Positions 50,400-59,132 of a stretch of DNA of 64,000 bases are shown here, piece by piece. Under the pieces are notes generated by a model. That model did not search any database, had not been told where the DNA came from, and saw only the letters and a program-made list of their open reading frames with translations. The position numbers and the translations under genes were made by a program. Source of the DNA: Arthrobacter sp. Edens01 (GTDB lineage Bacteria > Actinomycetota > Actinomycetes > Actinomycetales > Micrococcaceae); assembly GCF_001307035.1 (NCBI RefSeq), contig NZ_LKIU01000005.1, forward strand, positions 389,664 to 453,663, given 5' to 3'. The first letter of the stretch is position 1. The number at the start of each line of letters is the position of its first letter.

Positions 50400-51740
50400 T
50401 TGAGCGTTTTACTTTTTATCCTGGGCGTGCTGTTCGTGGCCGTCGGCATCGCGGTCTCAATCGCGCTGCATGAGGTTGGCCACCTGCTGCCTGCCAAAGC
50501 GTTCAAGGTCCGCGTCACCCAGTACATGATCGGTTTTGGTCCCACCGTGTTCTCACGCAGGCGCGGGGAGACGGAATACGGTGTCAAGGCGCTGCCGCTT
50601 GGCGGCTATGTCTCAATGGTCGGCATGTTCCCGCCGAACAAGGAAACGCAGGACGGCGACGTTCGCCGGTCCAGCACGGGCATGTTCCAGCAGCTGGCAG
50701 TTGACGCCCGCCAGGCCGAGACCGACCGGCTCGAACCGGGGGATGAGAACCGGGTTTTCTACAAGCTTCCCGTCTGGAAGCGGATCATCATCATGCTCGG
50801 CGGGCCGTTTATGAACCTGCTGATCGGCGTCGTGCTGTTTGCCGTGCTGCTGATGGGTTTTGGCACCTCGCAGGCCACCACCACCCTGGCGTCCGTGAAT
50901 GAATGCGTTATCAGCGGCAGCCAGGCCGCCGCGGGCCAGACAGAGTGCACGGATGCGGATCCCGCCGCTCCGGCCCACGAAGCGGGGCTGCTGCCGGGGG
51001 ATAAGATCACCGGGTTCGACGGCAAACAGGTGTCCGACTGGACCGAGCTTTCAGAATTGATCCGGGAAGCTGCCGGGCGCAGCGTCACCGTGACTTACGA
51101 GCGCGACGGTGTTGAAGCAGAAGCCACCATCACGCCGCTGCTCACGGAACGTCCTGTGACAGCGGAGGACGGCACCCCGCAGCTGGACGCCGACGGCAAC
51201 GCGGTGACGCAGGAAGTTGGTTTTATCGGGGTCGGTTCGCAGACCGCGCTGGTCCGTCAGCCCGCCACCGAGGTACTGCCGATGGTAGGCGAGAACCTGC
51301 AGGGAATCGCCGGCGTCGTCATCAACCTGCCGCAGCGGATCGCGGACGTGGCGCAGGCCGCCTTCTCTTCCGAGGAACGCGATCCCAACGGGCCCATGAG
51401 CGTTGTGGGCGTTGGCCGGATTGCCGGCGAGATCTCCTCCATGGAACAGGCCCCGGTACAGAACCGGGTGGCCACGCTGATTGGGCTCGTGGGCAGCGTG
51501 AATCTGGCCCTGTTCGTGTTCAACCTCATTCCGCTGCTGCCGCTGGACGGCGGACACGTGGCGGGCGCGCTTTGGGAATCCCTGCGGCGCGGAGTGGCGA
51601 AGCTGTTCCGCCGGCCGGACCCGGGGCCCTTCGACATGGCCAAGCTCCTGCCGGTGACCTACGCCGTAGCGGTGCTGCTCATGGGCATGGGTGCACTGCT
51701 GATCTATGCGGACATCGTGAAACCCGTCAGCCTGTTCTAG
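50400..51740 (+). CDS. rseP: RIP site-2 zinc metalloprotease
   Basis: 446 residues, an intramembrane protease that frees regulators by cutting anti-sigma factors. The zinc site HEVGH is in the first membrane helix (SIALHEVGHLLPAK), and the third ligand Asp is in LLPLDGGHVAGAL. One PDZ domain lies near residues 190-260 (GLLPGDKITGFDGKQV). About four membrane helices. The TTG start at 50400 is preceded by AAGGAAG. This is the normal dxr-rseP order. In M. tuberculosis the homologue is Rip1 (Rv2869c). Confidence 0.95.
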   Translation: MSVLLFILGVLFVAVGIAVSIALHEVGHLLPAKAFKVRVTQYMIGFGPTVFSRRRGETEYGVKALPLGGYVSMVGMFPPNKETQDGDVRRSSTGMFQQLAVDARQAETDRLEPGDENRVFYKLPVWKRIIIMLGGPFMNLLIGVVLFAVLLMGFGTSQATTTLASVNECVISGSQAAAGQTECTDADPAAPAHEAGLLPGDKITGFDGKQVSDWTELSELIREAAGRSVTVTYERDGVEAEATITPLLTERPVTAEDGTPQLDADGNAVTQEVGFIGVGSQTALVRQPATEVLPMVGENLQGIAGVVINLPQRIADVAQAAFSSEERDPNGPMSVVGVGRIAGEISSMEQAPVQNRVATLIGLVGSVNLALFVFNLIPLLPLDGGHVAGALWESLRRGVAKLFRRPDPGPFDMAKLLPVTYAVAVLLMGMGALLIYADIVKPVSLF

Positions 51741-51788
51741 TTTCAAACTGGTTTGAAATCAATTTGGGTTGTAATTCGATTTACAACC
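51741..51788. promoter_or_regulatory. Two adjacent palindromes in the promoter region of the SatD-like gene
   Basis: Site 1 is TTTCAAAC-TG-GTTTGAAA (51741-51758, perfect 8-bp arms). Site 2 is GGTTGTAA-N6-TTACAACC (51767-51788, perfect 8-bp arms). They begin one base after the rseP stop and end 15 bp before the ATG, in an unusually A/T-rich patch. This is a likely operator region, for the SatD-like protein itself or an unlinked regulator. Confidence 0.6.
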
Positions 51789-51803
51789 GAATAAGGTTTC
51801 ATC

Positions 51804-52436
51804 ATGTTCGTGCTCACAATAGACCAGAAAGGCAGCCGCAGCAGCCAGGACCGGGTGCCGGAGCTGCTGGAGCTGCTCCGCCCCCTGGGCATGGAGCTGC
51901 CGTTTGAGCGCACGGTAGGGGATGAGGCGCAGGCGGTCGTTTCCTCGCCGGACGCGGTGGTCGACGCCGCCCTGCTGGCCCTGCGCCAGGGCGGCTGGTC
52001 CGTGGGGATCGGGGTGGGCACCGTGGGGCTGCCCCTTCCTCGGTCTTCCCGTGAAGCGGGAGGCGCAGCCTTCATCGCCGCCCGCGCCGCCGTCGAACGC
52101 GCCAAGAAAACCGGCGACCGTCCGCCGATCGCCGTTTCTGCTGCCCCGGATGCGGGACCTTCCGCAGCGGAAGCCGCAGCCCATGCCGAAGCCGTGCTGG
52201 TGCTGATCGCCCGCCTGGTGTGCGGACGCAGTGAAGCAGAGTGGCGGATCCTGGAACACGTCGACCCGCACAAATGGGGAGCCCAAAGCGCGGCAGCACG
52301 TATGCTCGGGGTCAGTTCCCAGGCGGTCAGTAACGCCGTACAGCGGGCCGGCTGGCAGGAGGAATGGGCCGCACGTCCCGCAGCAGCGGTACTTCTTGAG
52401 CGGGCGGACCGGGCAGCCGGTTCTCCGCCGAGATAG
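51804..52436 (+). CDS. SatD-family-like protein with C-terminal helix-turn-helix
   Basis: 210 residues. The order FVLTIDQKGSRSSQDR, FERTVGDEAQAVV, WSVGIGVGTVGLPL and AAFIAARAAVERAKK follows the SatD family (T-x-GDE-x-Q, then a G-x-G-x strand and an A-R-x-A helix). A C-terminal HTH is visible (QSAAARMLGVSSQAVSNAV). SatD was named in Streptococcus near the SRP genes; its function is not established. The two palindromes before the gene suggest autoregulation. A membrane protein gene follows after a hairpin. The gene is part of a small insertion between rseP and ispG. Confidence 0.62.
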   Translation: MFVLTIDQKGSRSSQDRVPELLELLRPLGMELPFERTVGDEAQAVVSSPDAVVDAALLALRQGGWSVGIGVGTVGLPLPRSSREAGGAAFIAARAAVERAKKTGDRPPIAVSAAPDAGPSAAEAAAHAEAVLVLIARLVCGRSEAEWRILEHVDPHKWGAQSAAARMLGVSSQAVSNAVQRAGWQEEWAARPAAAVLLERADRAAGSPPR

Positions 52437-52484
52437 CAGAAACTGCCCGTTACAGCGCCGAGACGTGCAGTTTCTGCCATCTCG
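52429..52484 (+). terminator. Hairpin across the stop codon of the SatD-like gene
   Basis: An 18-bp stem with one mismatch (CGAGAT-A-GCAGAAACTGC and complement) and a 20-nt loop; the stop TAG is inside the left arm. It lacks a T-tract. It may attenuate transcription into the membrane protein gene or stabilise the message. Confidence 0.55.
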
Positions 52485-52502
52485 AAGAAGACAAGGAGTT
52501 CC

Positions 52503-52955
52503 ATGGACCTGCTCTGGATCGTGCTTGGCCTAGCGGCGGCGGCCCTCGGAGGCTGGCCTGTGACCAGTGGCGTGCTCAAGCTGGCCCGTGCGGTGGAAGC
52601 ATCCCGTCCCGGCCGTGATCCGGCACATGACCCGGCTGCCGACCAGGCGCATGAACTGCACGGCGTGCCTGCCATCCCGCCGCTGCCCCGCCGCCCGCCG
52701 CTCCCGCCCGGCCCGGTGATCCTGCGGGGCGGACTGGTTATCGGGTTCCTGGAACGAATCGCCGTTGCCACCGCAGTCCTGGCCGATGAACCTGTGGCAA
52801 TCGCGTACGTCGTGGCCATCAAGGGGCTGGGCCGGTACGCCGAGCTGAAGGAAACACCTGCTGCCGCCGAGCGGTTCATCATTGGAACCCTTGCCTCCAT
52901 GCTCTGGGCGGTGGGCATTGCCGTGGCCGTACGGGTGGCGCTGGGGCGGGCCTGA
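52503..52955 (+). CDS. Small membrane protein, DUF3307-like C-terminus
   Basis: 150 residues. An N-terminal helix (about 2-25), a proline-rich cytoplasmic or extracellular loop (about 30-75), then a C-terminal half of two or three helices. The run GFLERIAVATAVLADEPVAIAY then AIKGLGRYAELK and RFIIGTLASMLWA resembles the end of DUF3307 proteins, often found beside SatD genes. AAGGAG precedes ATG 52503. Function unknown; as the neighbour of the SatD-like gene it may be its membrane partner. Confidence in the family is moderate. Confidence 0.6.
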   Translation: MDLLWIVLGLAAAALGGWPVTSGVLKLARAVEASRPGRDPAHDPAADQAHELHGVPAIPPLPRRPPLPPGPVILRGGLVIGFLERIAVATAVLADEPVAIAYVVAIKGLGRYAELKETPAAAERFIIGTLASMLWAVGIAVAVRVALGRA

Positions 52956-52975
52956 CATCCCTTAGGGTGGAAAAC

Positions 52976-53269
52976 ATGAGTATCTTTGCCGTTGAATATG
53001 TGTACGACGCCGAATCAGCAGCGCAGCGTGACGAGCACCGCCCCGCCCACCGCGAGTGGCTTGCAAGCCTGGTGGAGGAGGGCAAGGTTCTGGCCAGCGG
53101 CCCGTTCACGGACGGTGCAGGAGCACTGCTGATCTTCGCCGCTGCGGACGAGGAAGAGCTCAACAGCCTCCTCAAGCAGGACCCGCTGGCCGTCGGCGGA
53201 GGCATCTCCGGACTGAAGACCACCGAGTGGAAGCCGGTTACGGGTGCCTTCGCGCACCTGGCGGGCTAA
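52976..53269 (+). CDS. YciI family protein
   Basis: A 97-residue ferredoxin-like fold protein of the YciI/DGPF family. The central motif VLASGPFTDGAGALLIFAA and the early RPAHREWLASL (conserved His) mark the family, whose biochemical role is mostly unknown. ATG 52976 has no ribosome site; TAGGGT ends seven bases before it, so a leaderless message is likely. It sits between the SatD-like module and ispG with no evident link to either. Confidence 0.85.
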   Translation: MSIFAVEYVYDAESAAQRDEHRPAHREWLASLVEEGKVLASGPFTDGAGALLIFAAADEEELNSLLKQDPLAVGGGISGLKTTEWKPVTGAFAHLAG

Positions 53270-53393
53270 GCCCTGAGTGATATTCCACCTGTCTGCTGCA
53301 CACGGTGCCGCAGGCAGGTGGATAATAGGACAGGCGCACTTATCCCCGCCGCCACAGACTAATACCTGCCCCTGGGGGCACATGGAGGATGTT

Positions 53394-54560
53394 TTGACCT
53401 CGGTCAACCTTGGAATGCCAGCAGCACCGCCGCCCGTCCTTGCCCCGAGGCGCAAAACCCGCCAGATCAAGGTGGGCTCCGTCGGCGTCGGCTCCGACTT
53501 CCCGATCAGCGTGCAGTCGATGACCACCACCCCGACCACGGACATCAACGCCACGCTCCAGCAGATCGCCGAGCTGACGGCGTCCGGCTGTGACATTGTG
53601 CGCGTGGCCTGCCCCAGCGCCGACGACGCTGCCGCGTTGCCCATCATCGCCAAGAAGTCGCAGATCCCGGTCATTGCGGACATCCACTTCCAGCCGAAGT
53701 ACGTCTACGCCGCGATCGAAGCCGGCTGCGCCGCAGTCCGGGTGAACCCGGGCAACATCCGCAAGTTTGACGACCAGGTCAAGCAGATCGCGAAAGAGGC
53801 CAAGGACGCAGGCGTATCCATCCGGATCGGCGTCAACGCCGGCTCCCTGGATCCCCGCCTGCTCGCCAAGTACGGCAAGGCCACCCCCGAGGCACTGGTC
53901 GAGTCTGCCGTCTGGGAAGCTTCCCTGTTCGAGGAACACGACTTCCACGACTTCAAGATCTCCGTGAAGCACAATGACCCCGTGGTTATGGTCCGTGCCT
54001 ACGAGCTGCTCGCCGAGCGCGGCGACTGGCCCCTGCACCTGGGCGTGACCGAAGCAGGTCCCGCTTTCCAGGGCACCATCAAGTCCGCCACCGCTTTCGG
54101 TGCGCTGCTCTCCAAGGGCATTGGCGACACCATCCGTGTCTCCCTCTCCGCCCCGCCGGTTGAGGAGATCAAGGTGGGCAACCAGATCCTGCAGTCGCTG
54201 AACCTTCGGCCCCGCAAGCTCGAAATCGTGTCCTGCCCCTCCTGCGGCCGCGCCCAGGTGGATGTCTACACCCTCGCAGAGCAGGTCACCGCAGGGCTGG
54301 AAGGCATGGAGGTGCCGCTGCGTGTAGCCGTTATGGGCTGCGTCGTAAACGGCCCGGGAGAAGCGCGCGAGGCCGATCTGGGTGTAGCCTCCGGTAACGG
54401 AAAGGGACAGATCTTCGTCAAGGGCGAAGTCATCAAGACTGTTCCCGAAGACCAGATTGTTGAGACCCTGATCGAAGAAGCGATGAGGATCGCCGAGGAT
54501 ATGGGGGAAGCCGATGGCGAGGATGCTGGCACGGGTGGCCCCATGGTTACCGTCGGCTAG
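53394..54560 (+). CDS. ispG: 4-hydroxy-3-methylbut-2-enyl diphosphate synthase
   Basis: 388 residues. Iron-sulfur enzyme of the MEP isoprenoid pathway, which reduces MEcPP to HMBPP. The TIM barrel starts with [15 protein letters not shown]. The [4Fe-4S] ligands are in the C-terminal domain: [10 protein letters not shown] and [15 protein letters not shown], followed by the conserved Glu. TTG 53394 is chosen because GGAGG lies five bases before it; ATG 53382 is an alternative. A GNAT gene begins ten bases after the stop. Confidence 0.95.
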   Translation: MTSVNLGMPAAPPPVLAPRRKTRQIKVGSVGVGSDFPISVQSMTTTPTTDINATLQQIAELTASGCDIVRVACPSADDAAALPIIAKKSQIPVIADIHFQPKYVYAAIEAGCAAVRVNPGNIRKFDDQVKQIAKEAKDAGVSIRIGVNAGSLDPRLLAKYGKATPEALVESAVWEASLFEEHDFHDFKISVKHNDPVVMVRAYELLAERGDWPLHLGVTEAGPAFQGTIKSATAFGALLSKGIGDTIRVSLSAPPVEEIKVGNQILQSLNLRPRKLEIVSCPSCGRAQVDVYTLAEQVTAGLEGMEVPLRVAVMGCVVNGPGEAREADLGVASGNGKGQIFVKGEVIKTVPEDQIVETLIEEAMRIAEDMGEADGEDAGTGGPMVTVG

Positions 54561-54570
54561 GACAGAGACG

Positions 54571-55422
54571 ATGCGCAGCGGCAACGCGACAGGAACCCTG
54601 CGCATCCTCGGTGCTGCCGACACGGCGGCCCTCACCGGCCTTGCTGCCGCCGACCCGGTAGCCAATACCTTCCTCCTCTCACACCTTGAAGCCACCGGCA
54701 CCGCCGCTCCGACGGCGGCCGGCGGCCAGGTGCTGGGAGTGTTCGACGGCGGTGAGCTCACCGCCGCCTGCTGGGCCGGTGTCAATGTAGTGCCCACTGC
54801 CGTAACGGTTGACACCGGTCCTGAAATTGGCGCCTACCTGGCCCGTACCGGCCGGCGTTTTTCCTCCCTGTTCGGGCCGGCCGAAGCGGTTTTGTCCCTC
54901 TGGTCCGTGCTGCAGCACAGCCTGCCCCGGCCGTTCGACGTCCGCAGCGACCAGCCGTTGCTGGAAATAACCGGTCCGTCCGCGGTGAAGCCGGCACCCG
55001 GGCTGCGCAAAGCCCGGCCGGAGGACCTTGACCGGCTCCTCCCTGCGTGTACGGCAATGTTCGAGGAAGAAGTGGGGTATTCACCGGTGGCCGGAGGCAG
55101 CCGGCACTACCGCCAGCGGGTCCTCTCCCTGATTCAAAAGGGCCATGCCCTGGTCGAGTTCGATGCCTCCGGTGAGGTCATCTTCAAAGCGGAGCTGGGC
55201 ACGGTCTCCAGCAGCGCCGTCCAGGTGCAGGGGGTCTGGATGAACCCTGCCTACCGGGGCAGGGGCCTGAGCGCCGGTTATATGTCCGCCGTTGTTCAGT
55301 TTGCGCAGGAAATCGCGCCGCAGACCAGCCTCTATGTGAACCACTACAACGCCCCTGCGCGGGCCACTTACGAATCAGTGGGCTTCCGGCAGGTCGGAAC
55401 GTTCGCCACGATCCTCTTCTAG
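54571..55422 (+). CDS. GNAT acetyltransferase with DUF4081 N-terminus
   Basis: 283 residues. The N-terminal half (LGAADTAALTGLAAADPVANTF) is the DUF4081 domain found before GNAT folds in Actinobacteria. The C-terminal half is the catalytic GNAT: VWMNPAYRGRGLSAGYMSAV is the acetyl-CoA loop, then YVNHYNAPARATYESVGF. The gene follows ispG in many Actinobacteria, but its substrate is not known to me. ATG 54571 is taken; the frame is open upstream into ispG. Confidence 0.82.
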   Translation: MRSGNATGTLRILGAADTAALTGLAAADPVANTFLLSHLEATGTAAPTAAGGQVLGVFDGGELTAACWAGVNVVPTAVTVDTGPEIGAYLARTGRRFSSLFGPAEAVLSLWSVLQHSLPRPFDVRSDQPLLEITGPSAVKPAPGLRKARPEDLDRLLPACTAMFEEEVGYSPVAGGSRHYRQRVLSLIQKGHALVEFDASGEVIFKAELGTVSSSAVQVQGVWMNPAYRGRGLSAGYMSAVVQFAQEIAPQTSLYVNHYNAPARATYESVGFRQVGTFATILF

Positions 55423-55499
55423 CGATCCGCCGGCCTGCACGGTTCCTTCCGGCAGGCGGCCTTACGCTGCCAAACGGCGCGTCCTAGGCTGGGACGACT

Positions 55500-56387
55500 A
55501 TGAGAACACTTCGCCGCGGAACCTGCCTGCTGGCTGCAGCCCTGATGCTGACGGCGTGTTCCGGCGGGGGAGGAGACGGGGCATCCACGGCTCCTTCCGT
55601 AACGGTTCCGGCCGGGCCTGTACCCTCTCCGTCCGGCCTCATTGCGCCCGGAGATTCATCATCCTCAGGAGCGCTGCAGGACCAGTCCCCTGAAACGGAA
55701 GAGGACAGGCGCGGCACGGACGCCGGTAGCGGGCGGACTGCCGGGCCCGGGCAGTCCAGCGCTCCGGTAAGTGGTTACGGTACGTCGGACCCGGTGTTCA
55801 GTGCCGCGAGGCTGCAGGCAGCAGTCGCGGCGGTGGACCGTGCACTCTACCTCGACGGCGAAGTCCTGGATGAGGCAACGCTGAGGCAGATCCTTCCAGC
55901 GGCGACCGGAACGTCCGGAGAAGTGACCTTTGACCCGCCTGTCTGTGCCGGGCTGGCGGTCAGTGAATCGGTGGAAGCGGTCCAGGGCGCGGCCCTGGCC
56001 GGGCTCGCCTACGGAGTGCCCGGCGAGGCTCCCACTGTCCTGAACGTGGCTGCCTATGGCGACGGCTCAATCCTTGACACCCTTGGCTTCATCGATGAGG
56101 CAGTCCTGTCAGACTGCGCGGACGTGCGGATGTCCAGGGATGGCACCACGGTCACGGTCACCAACACCCGGCTGGAGATATCCACGACGGCAGAGGAGAC
56201 CCTCGCGCTGGACACCAGGGTGAGCGGTGCCGCGGGGCAGACCCGGCTTGTGGCGGTGAGCGCCCGGACCGGCAGTGTGCGCGTGGTGGTTTCCATCCCG
56301 GCTCCGCAGGACCCTGAGGGGGCAGCGCGGGAAGCCGCGGTGCTGATTGATGCCGTCCTCACCGAACTTGGTGTGGCAGTCCTCTAG
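55500..56387 (+). CDS. Putative secreted lipoprotein of unknown function
   Basis: 295 residues. A lipoprotein signal peptide ends at LTAC, with Cys-20 as the lipid-modified residue. A low-complexity Ser/Pro/Gly linker runs to about residue 95. The remainder is a folded domain with one Cys in each half (PPVCAGL and LSDCADVR), perhaps a disulfide. I recognise no domain. TTACGC-N17-TAGGCT ends nine bases before the ATG, a fair promoter for a near-leaderless message. Confidence 0.75.
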   Translation: MRTLRRGTCLLAAALMLTACSGGGGDGASTAPSVTVPAGPVPSPSGLIAPGDSSSSGALQDQSPETEEDRRGTDAGSGRTAGPGQSSAPVSGYGTSDPVFSAARLQAAVAAVDRALYLDGEVLDEATLRQILPAATGTSGEVTFDPPVCAGLAVSESVEAVQGAALAGLAYGVPGEAPTVLNVAAYGDGSILDTLGFIDEAVLSDCADVRMSRDGTTVTVTNTRLEISTTAEETLALDTRVSGAAGQTRLVAVSARTGSVRVVVSIPAPQDPEGAAREAAVLIDAVLTELGVAVL

Positions 56388-56505
56388 GTGAGGCCTGCAC
56401 CGCCACGGGCTTGCCCTGTCCGGTGCACGTGCTGCCAGGGGCTAGATTAGTAGGGAGAACTTCTTCCTTAGCGTGCAGCCCAAGCTGCAGAAACGGATTC
56501 GACGC

Positions 56506-58305
56506 GTGGTCCTTCGACTTTCCACCCTTTTCCTGCGCACCCTGCGCGAAGACCCGGCCGACGCCGACGTCGCCAGCCACCGCCTGCTGGTCCGGGCCGG
56601 ATACATCCGCCGTGCCGCTCCCGGCATTTACTCCTGGCTCCCGCTGGGACTGCGCGTCCTGGGCAAGGTTGAGACCATCATCCGCGAGGAAATGGCAGCG
56701 ATCGGCGCCCAGGAAGTCCACTTCCCGGCACTGCTGCCGCGTGAGCCTTACGAAGCCTCGAACCGCTGGACCGAATACGGCGAAAACCTGTTCCGCCTCC
56801 AGGACCGAAAGGGCGCGGACTACCTGCTGGCGCCGACGCACGAGGAGATGTTCACCCTCCTGGTCAAGGACCTCTACAACTCCTACAAGGACCTGCCGGT
56901 CTCGCTGTTCCAGATCCAGAACAAGTACCGCGACGAAGCACGGCCGCGTGCCGGACTGCTCCGCGGCCGCGAGTTCATCATGAAGGATTCCTACTCCTTC
57001 GACATTGATGACGAAGGACTTGAGGCCAGCTACCAGGCGCACCGCGGTGCTTACCTGCGCATCTTCAAACGCCTGGGCCTCGACGTCGTAGTTGTCTCCG
57101 CTGTTTCAGGCGCCATGGGCGGATCGAAGAGCGAAGAGTTCCTGCACCCCACCCCGGTTGGCGAGGATACCTATGTCCGTTCCGCCGGCGGCTACGCAGC
57201 CAACGTCGAAGCGGTCACCACAGTCGCCCCGGAACCGGTTGACTACACCGGCGCTCCGGCCGCACAGGTTGTGGACACTCCCGACACCCCCACCATCGAC
57301 ACCCTGGTAGCGGACGTCAACGCCCGCTTCCCGAAGGACGACGGCGAGTGGACCGCCGCAGATACGCTCAAGAACGTGGTGCTCGCGGTGACGCTGCCCA
57401 CCGGAGAGCGGCAGATCGTCGTCGTCGGGGTTCCCGGTGACCGTGCCGTGGACCTCAAGCGGATCGAAGCCAACATCGGTGCGCACCTGGAAATTGGCGG
57501 CGAGCTGGGCATCGAAGCTGCCACCGACGAAGACCTGAAGAAGAACCCGGGACTCGTCAAGGGGTACATCGGCCCGGGCCTGTCCCTGGACGAAGCCGTG
57601 CTCGGCAGCGAATCCGCCACCGGGCTGCTTTACCTCGTGGACCCGCGCGTGGTCTCCGGAACCCGCTGGGTGACCGGAGCCAACACCCAGGGCAAGCACG
57701 TAATCGGCCTGGTCGCGGGACGCGACTTCGGCTGGGACGGCGTCATTGAGGCCGTGGAAGTCCGCGAGGGCGACGAAGCGCCGGACGGCTCCGGTCCGCT
57801 CGAAGCCGCCCGCGGCATCGAAATGGGCCATATCTTCCAGCTGGGCCGCAAGTACGCCGAGGCCCTGGGCCTAAAGGTGCTGGACAAGAACGGCAAGCTC
57901 GCCACCGTCACCATGGGCTCCTACGGTGTAGGCGTCACCCGCGCCGTTGCCGCACTGGCCGAGTCGAACCACGATGACAAGGGCATCATCTGGCCGCGTT
58001 CCGTGGCCCCGGCTGACGTGCACGTTGTTGCCACCGGCCGCGGCGAGGAGATCTTCGAAGCCGCAGCCAAGATCTCCGAGGAACTGGAAGCTGCCGGGCT
58101 GGAGGTCATCTACGACGACCGCCCCAAGGTTTCCCCGGGCGTGAAGTTCGGCGATGCCGAGCTGATCGGCGTTCCGACCATTCTGGTGGTCGGCCGCGGG
58201 CTGGCTGACGGCGTCGTCGAAATCAAGGACCGCGCCACCGGCGAGGCCGAGAATGTTCCGGTGGCCGAGGCCGTGGAGTATGTGCTCCGCGCCGTCCGCG
58301 GCTGA
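56506..58305 (+). CDS. proS: Prolyl-tRNA synthetase, bacterial type
   Basis: 599 residues, class II. It charges tRNA-Pro. Motif 2-like [20 protein letters not shown] and the early [22 protein letters not shown] are visible. Roughly residues 225-400 form the INS editing domain that clears Ala-tRNA-Pro. The C-terminal anticodon domain starts near [19 protein letters not shown] 56506 is preferred, giving [13 protein letters not shown] as in other Micrococcaceae; 56473 is open but less likely. No T-box is seen upstream; TAGATT near 56444 may be the -10. Confidence 0.95.
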   Translation: MVLRLSTLFLRTLREDPADADVASHRLLVRAGYIRRAAPGIYSWLPLGLRVLGKVETIIREEMAAIGAQEVHFPALLPREPYEASNRWTEYGENLFRLQDRKGADYLLAPTHEEMFTLLVKDLYNSYKDLPVSLFQIQNKYRDEARPRAGLLRGREFIMKDSYSFDIDDEGLEASYQAHRGAYLRIFKRLGLDVVVVSAVSGAMGGSKSEEFLHPTPVGEDTYVRSAGGYAANVEAVTTVAPEPVDYTGAPAAQVVDTPDTPTIDTLVADVNARFPKDDGEWTAADTLKNVVLAVTLPTGERQIVVVGVPGDRAVDLKRIEANIGAHLEIGGELGIEAATDEDLKKNPGLVKGYIGPGLSLDEAVLGSESATGLLYLVDPRVVSGTRWVTGANTQGKHVIGLVAGRDFGWDGVIEAVEVREGDEAPDGSGPLEAARGIEMGHIFQLGRKYAEALGLKVLDKNGKLATVTMGSYGVGVTRAVAALAESNHDDKGIIWPRSVAPADVHVVATGRGEEIFEAAAKISEELEAAGLEVIYDDRPKVSPGVKFGDAELIGVPTILVVGRGLADGVVEIKDRATGEAENVPVAEAVEYVLRAVRG

Positions 58306-58313
58306 GTCCGTAG

Positions 58314-59111
58314 GTGGTCTCAGGGCTTGAGGACATAACGCTCGCCACCATCGCACTTGTGGTGGTGGCGGGCCTCGCCGCAGGGTGGGTCGATGCCGTT
58401 GTGGGCGGCGGCGGACTGCTGCAGCTGCCGGCGCTTCTCCTGGTCCCCGGCATCACGCCGGTACAGGCTCTGGCGACCAACAAGATGGGGTCCGTGTTCG
58501 GGACCACCACGAGCGCCATCACCTACTACCGGCGCGCCCATCCGGACCTCAAAACCGCGCTGCCCATGGCCGGCGTCGCGCTGGCGGGCAGCTTTGGGGG
58601 AGCGGTGCTGGCGGCATCGCTGCCGTCCTCGGTCTTCAAACCCATCATTGTGGCGGCACTGATTGTCGTGGCGGTCTTTACTGCCACGCAGCCCACTGTG
58701 GGAGAGCTGACCAAGCTCCGCCACTCCGGGAACCGGCATTACATCACTGCCGGTGCCATCGGCGCCGTCATCGGTTTCTACGACGGCCTCATTGGTCCGG
58801 GCACCGGGTCTTTCCTGATCATTGCCATGGTGACGCTGCTCGGGTATAACTTCCTGGCGGCCAGCGCGAAGGCCAAGATCGTCAACATGGCCACCAACAT
58901 CGGTGCCCTGGCGTTCTTCCTGCCGCACGGTTCACTGCTGTGGGGCGTGGGGCTCATCCTGGGCCTGGCCAACATGACCGGCGGTTACATCGGTGCCCGC
59001 ATGGCCGTGAAGAAGGGCAGCAAGTTTATCCGGATCGTGTTCCTGGTGGTGGTTGGCGCGCTGATCATCAAGCTCGGCACGGACGTCTGGATGGAGAACT
59101 TCCAGGGTTAG
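58314..59111 (+). CDS. TauE/SafE (TSUP) family membrane transporter
   Basis: 265 residues with about eight membrane helices in two related halves, as in sulfite exporter TauE/SafE proteins. AAGWVDAVVGGGGLLQLPALLL and the second-half repeat IGFYDGLIGPGTGSFLIIA are diagnostic. The transported anion may be an organosulfonate, sulfite or similar. GTG 58314 starts eight bases after the proS stop, so it may be co-transcribed with proS. Its 3' end lies 21 bp from a convergent phosphotransferase gene with no clear terminator. Confidence 0.88.
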   Translation: MVSGLEDITLATIALVVVAGLAAGWVDAVVGGGGLLQLPALLLVPGITPVQALATNKMGSVFGTTTSAITYYRRAHPDLKTALPMAGVALAGSFGGAVLAASLPSSVFKPIIVAALIVVAVFTATQPTVGELTKLRHSGNRHYITAGAIGAVIGFYDGLIGPGTGSFLIIAMVTLLGYNFLAASAKAKIVNMATNIGALAFFLPHGSLLWGVGLILGLANMTGGYIGARMAVKKGSKFIRIVFLVVVGALIIKLGTDVWMENFQG

Positions 59112-59132
59112 CCGGTGCCTTCCTGCTGCAGG

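Noticed and set aside
53340-54815. 491-codon open frame antisense to ispG
   Set aside because: Shadow frame in GC-rich DNA; ispG motifs and iron-sulfur cysteines are all on the plus strand.
56387-56505. T-box or other riboswitch before proS
   Set aside because: No T-box sequence or specifier arm is visible in the 118-bp gap.
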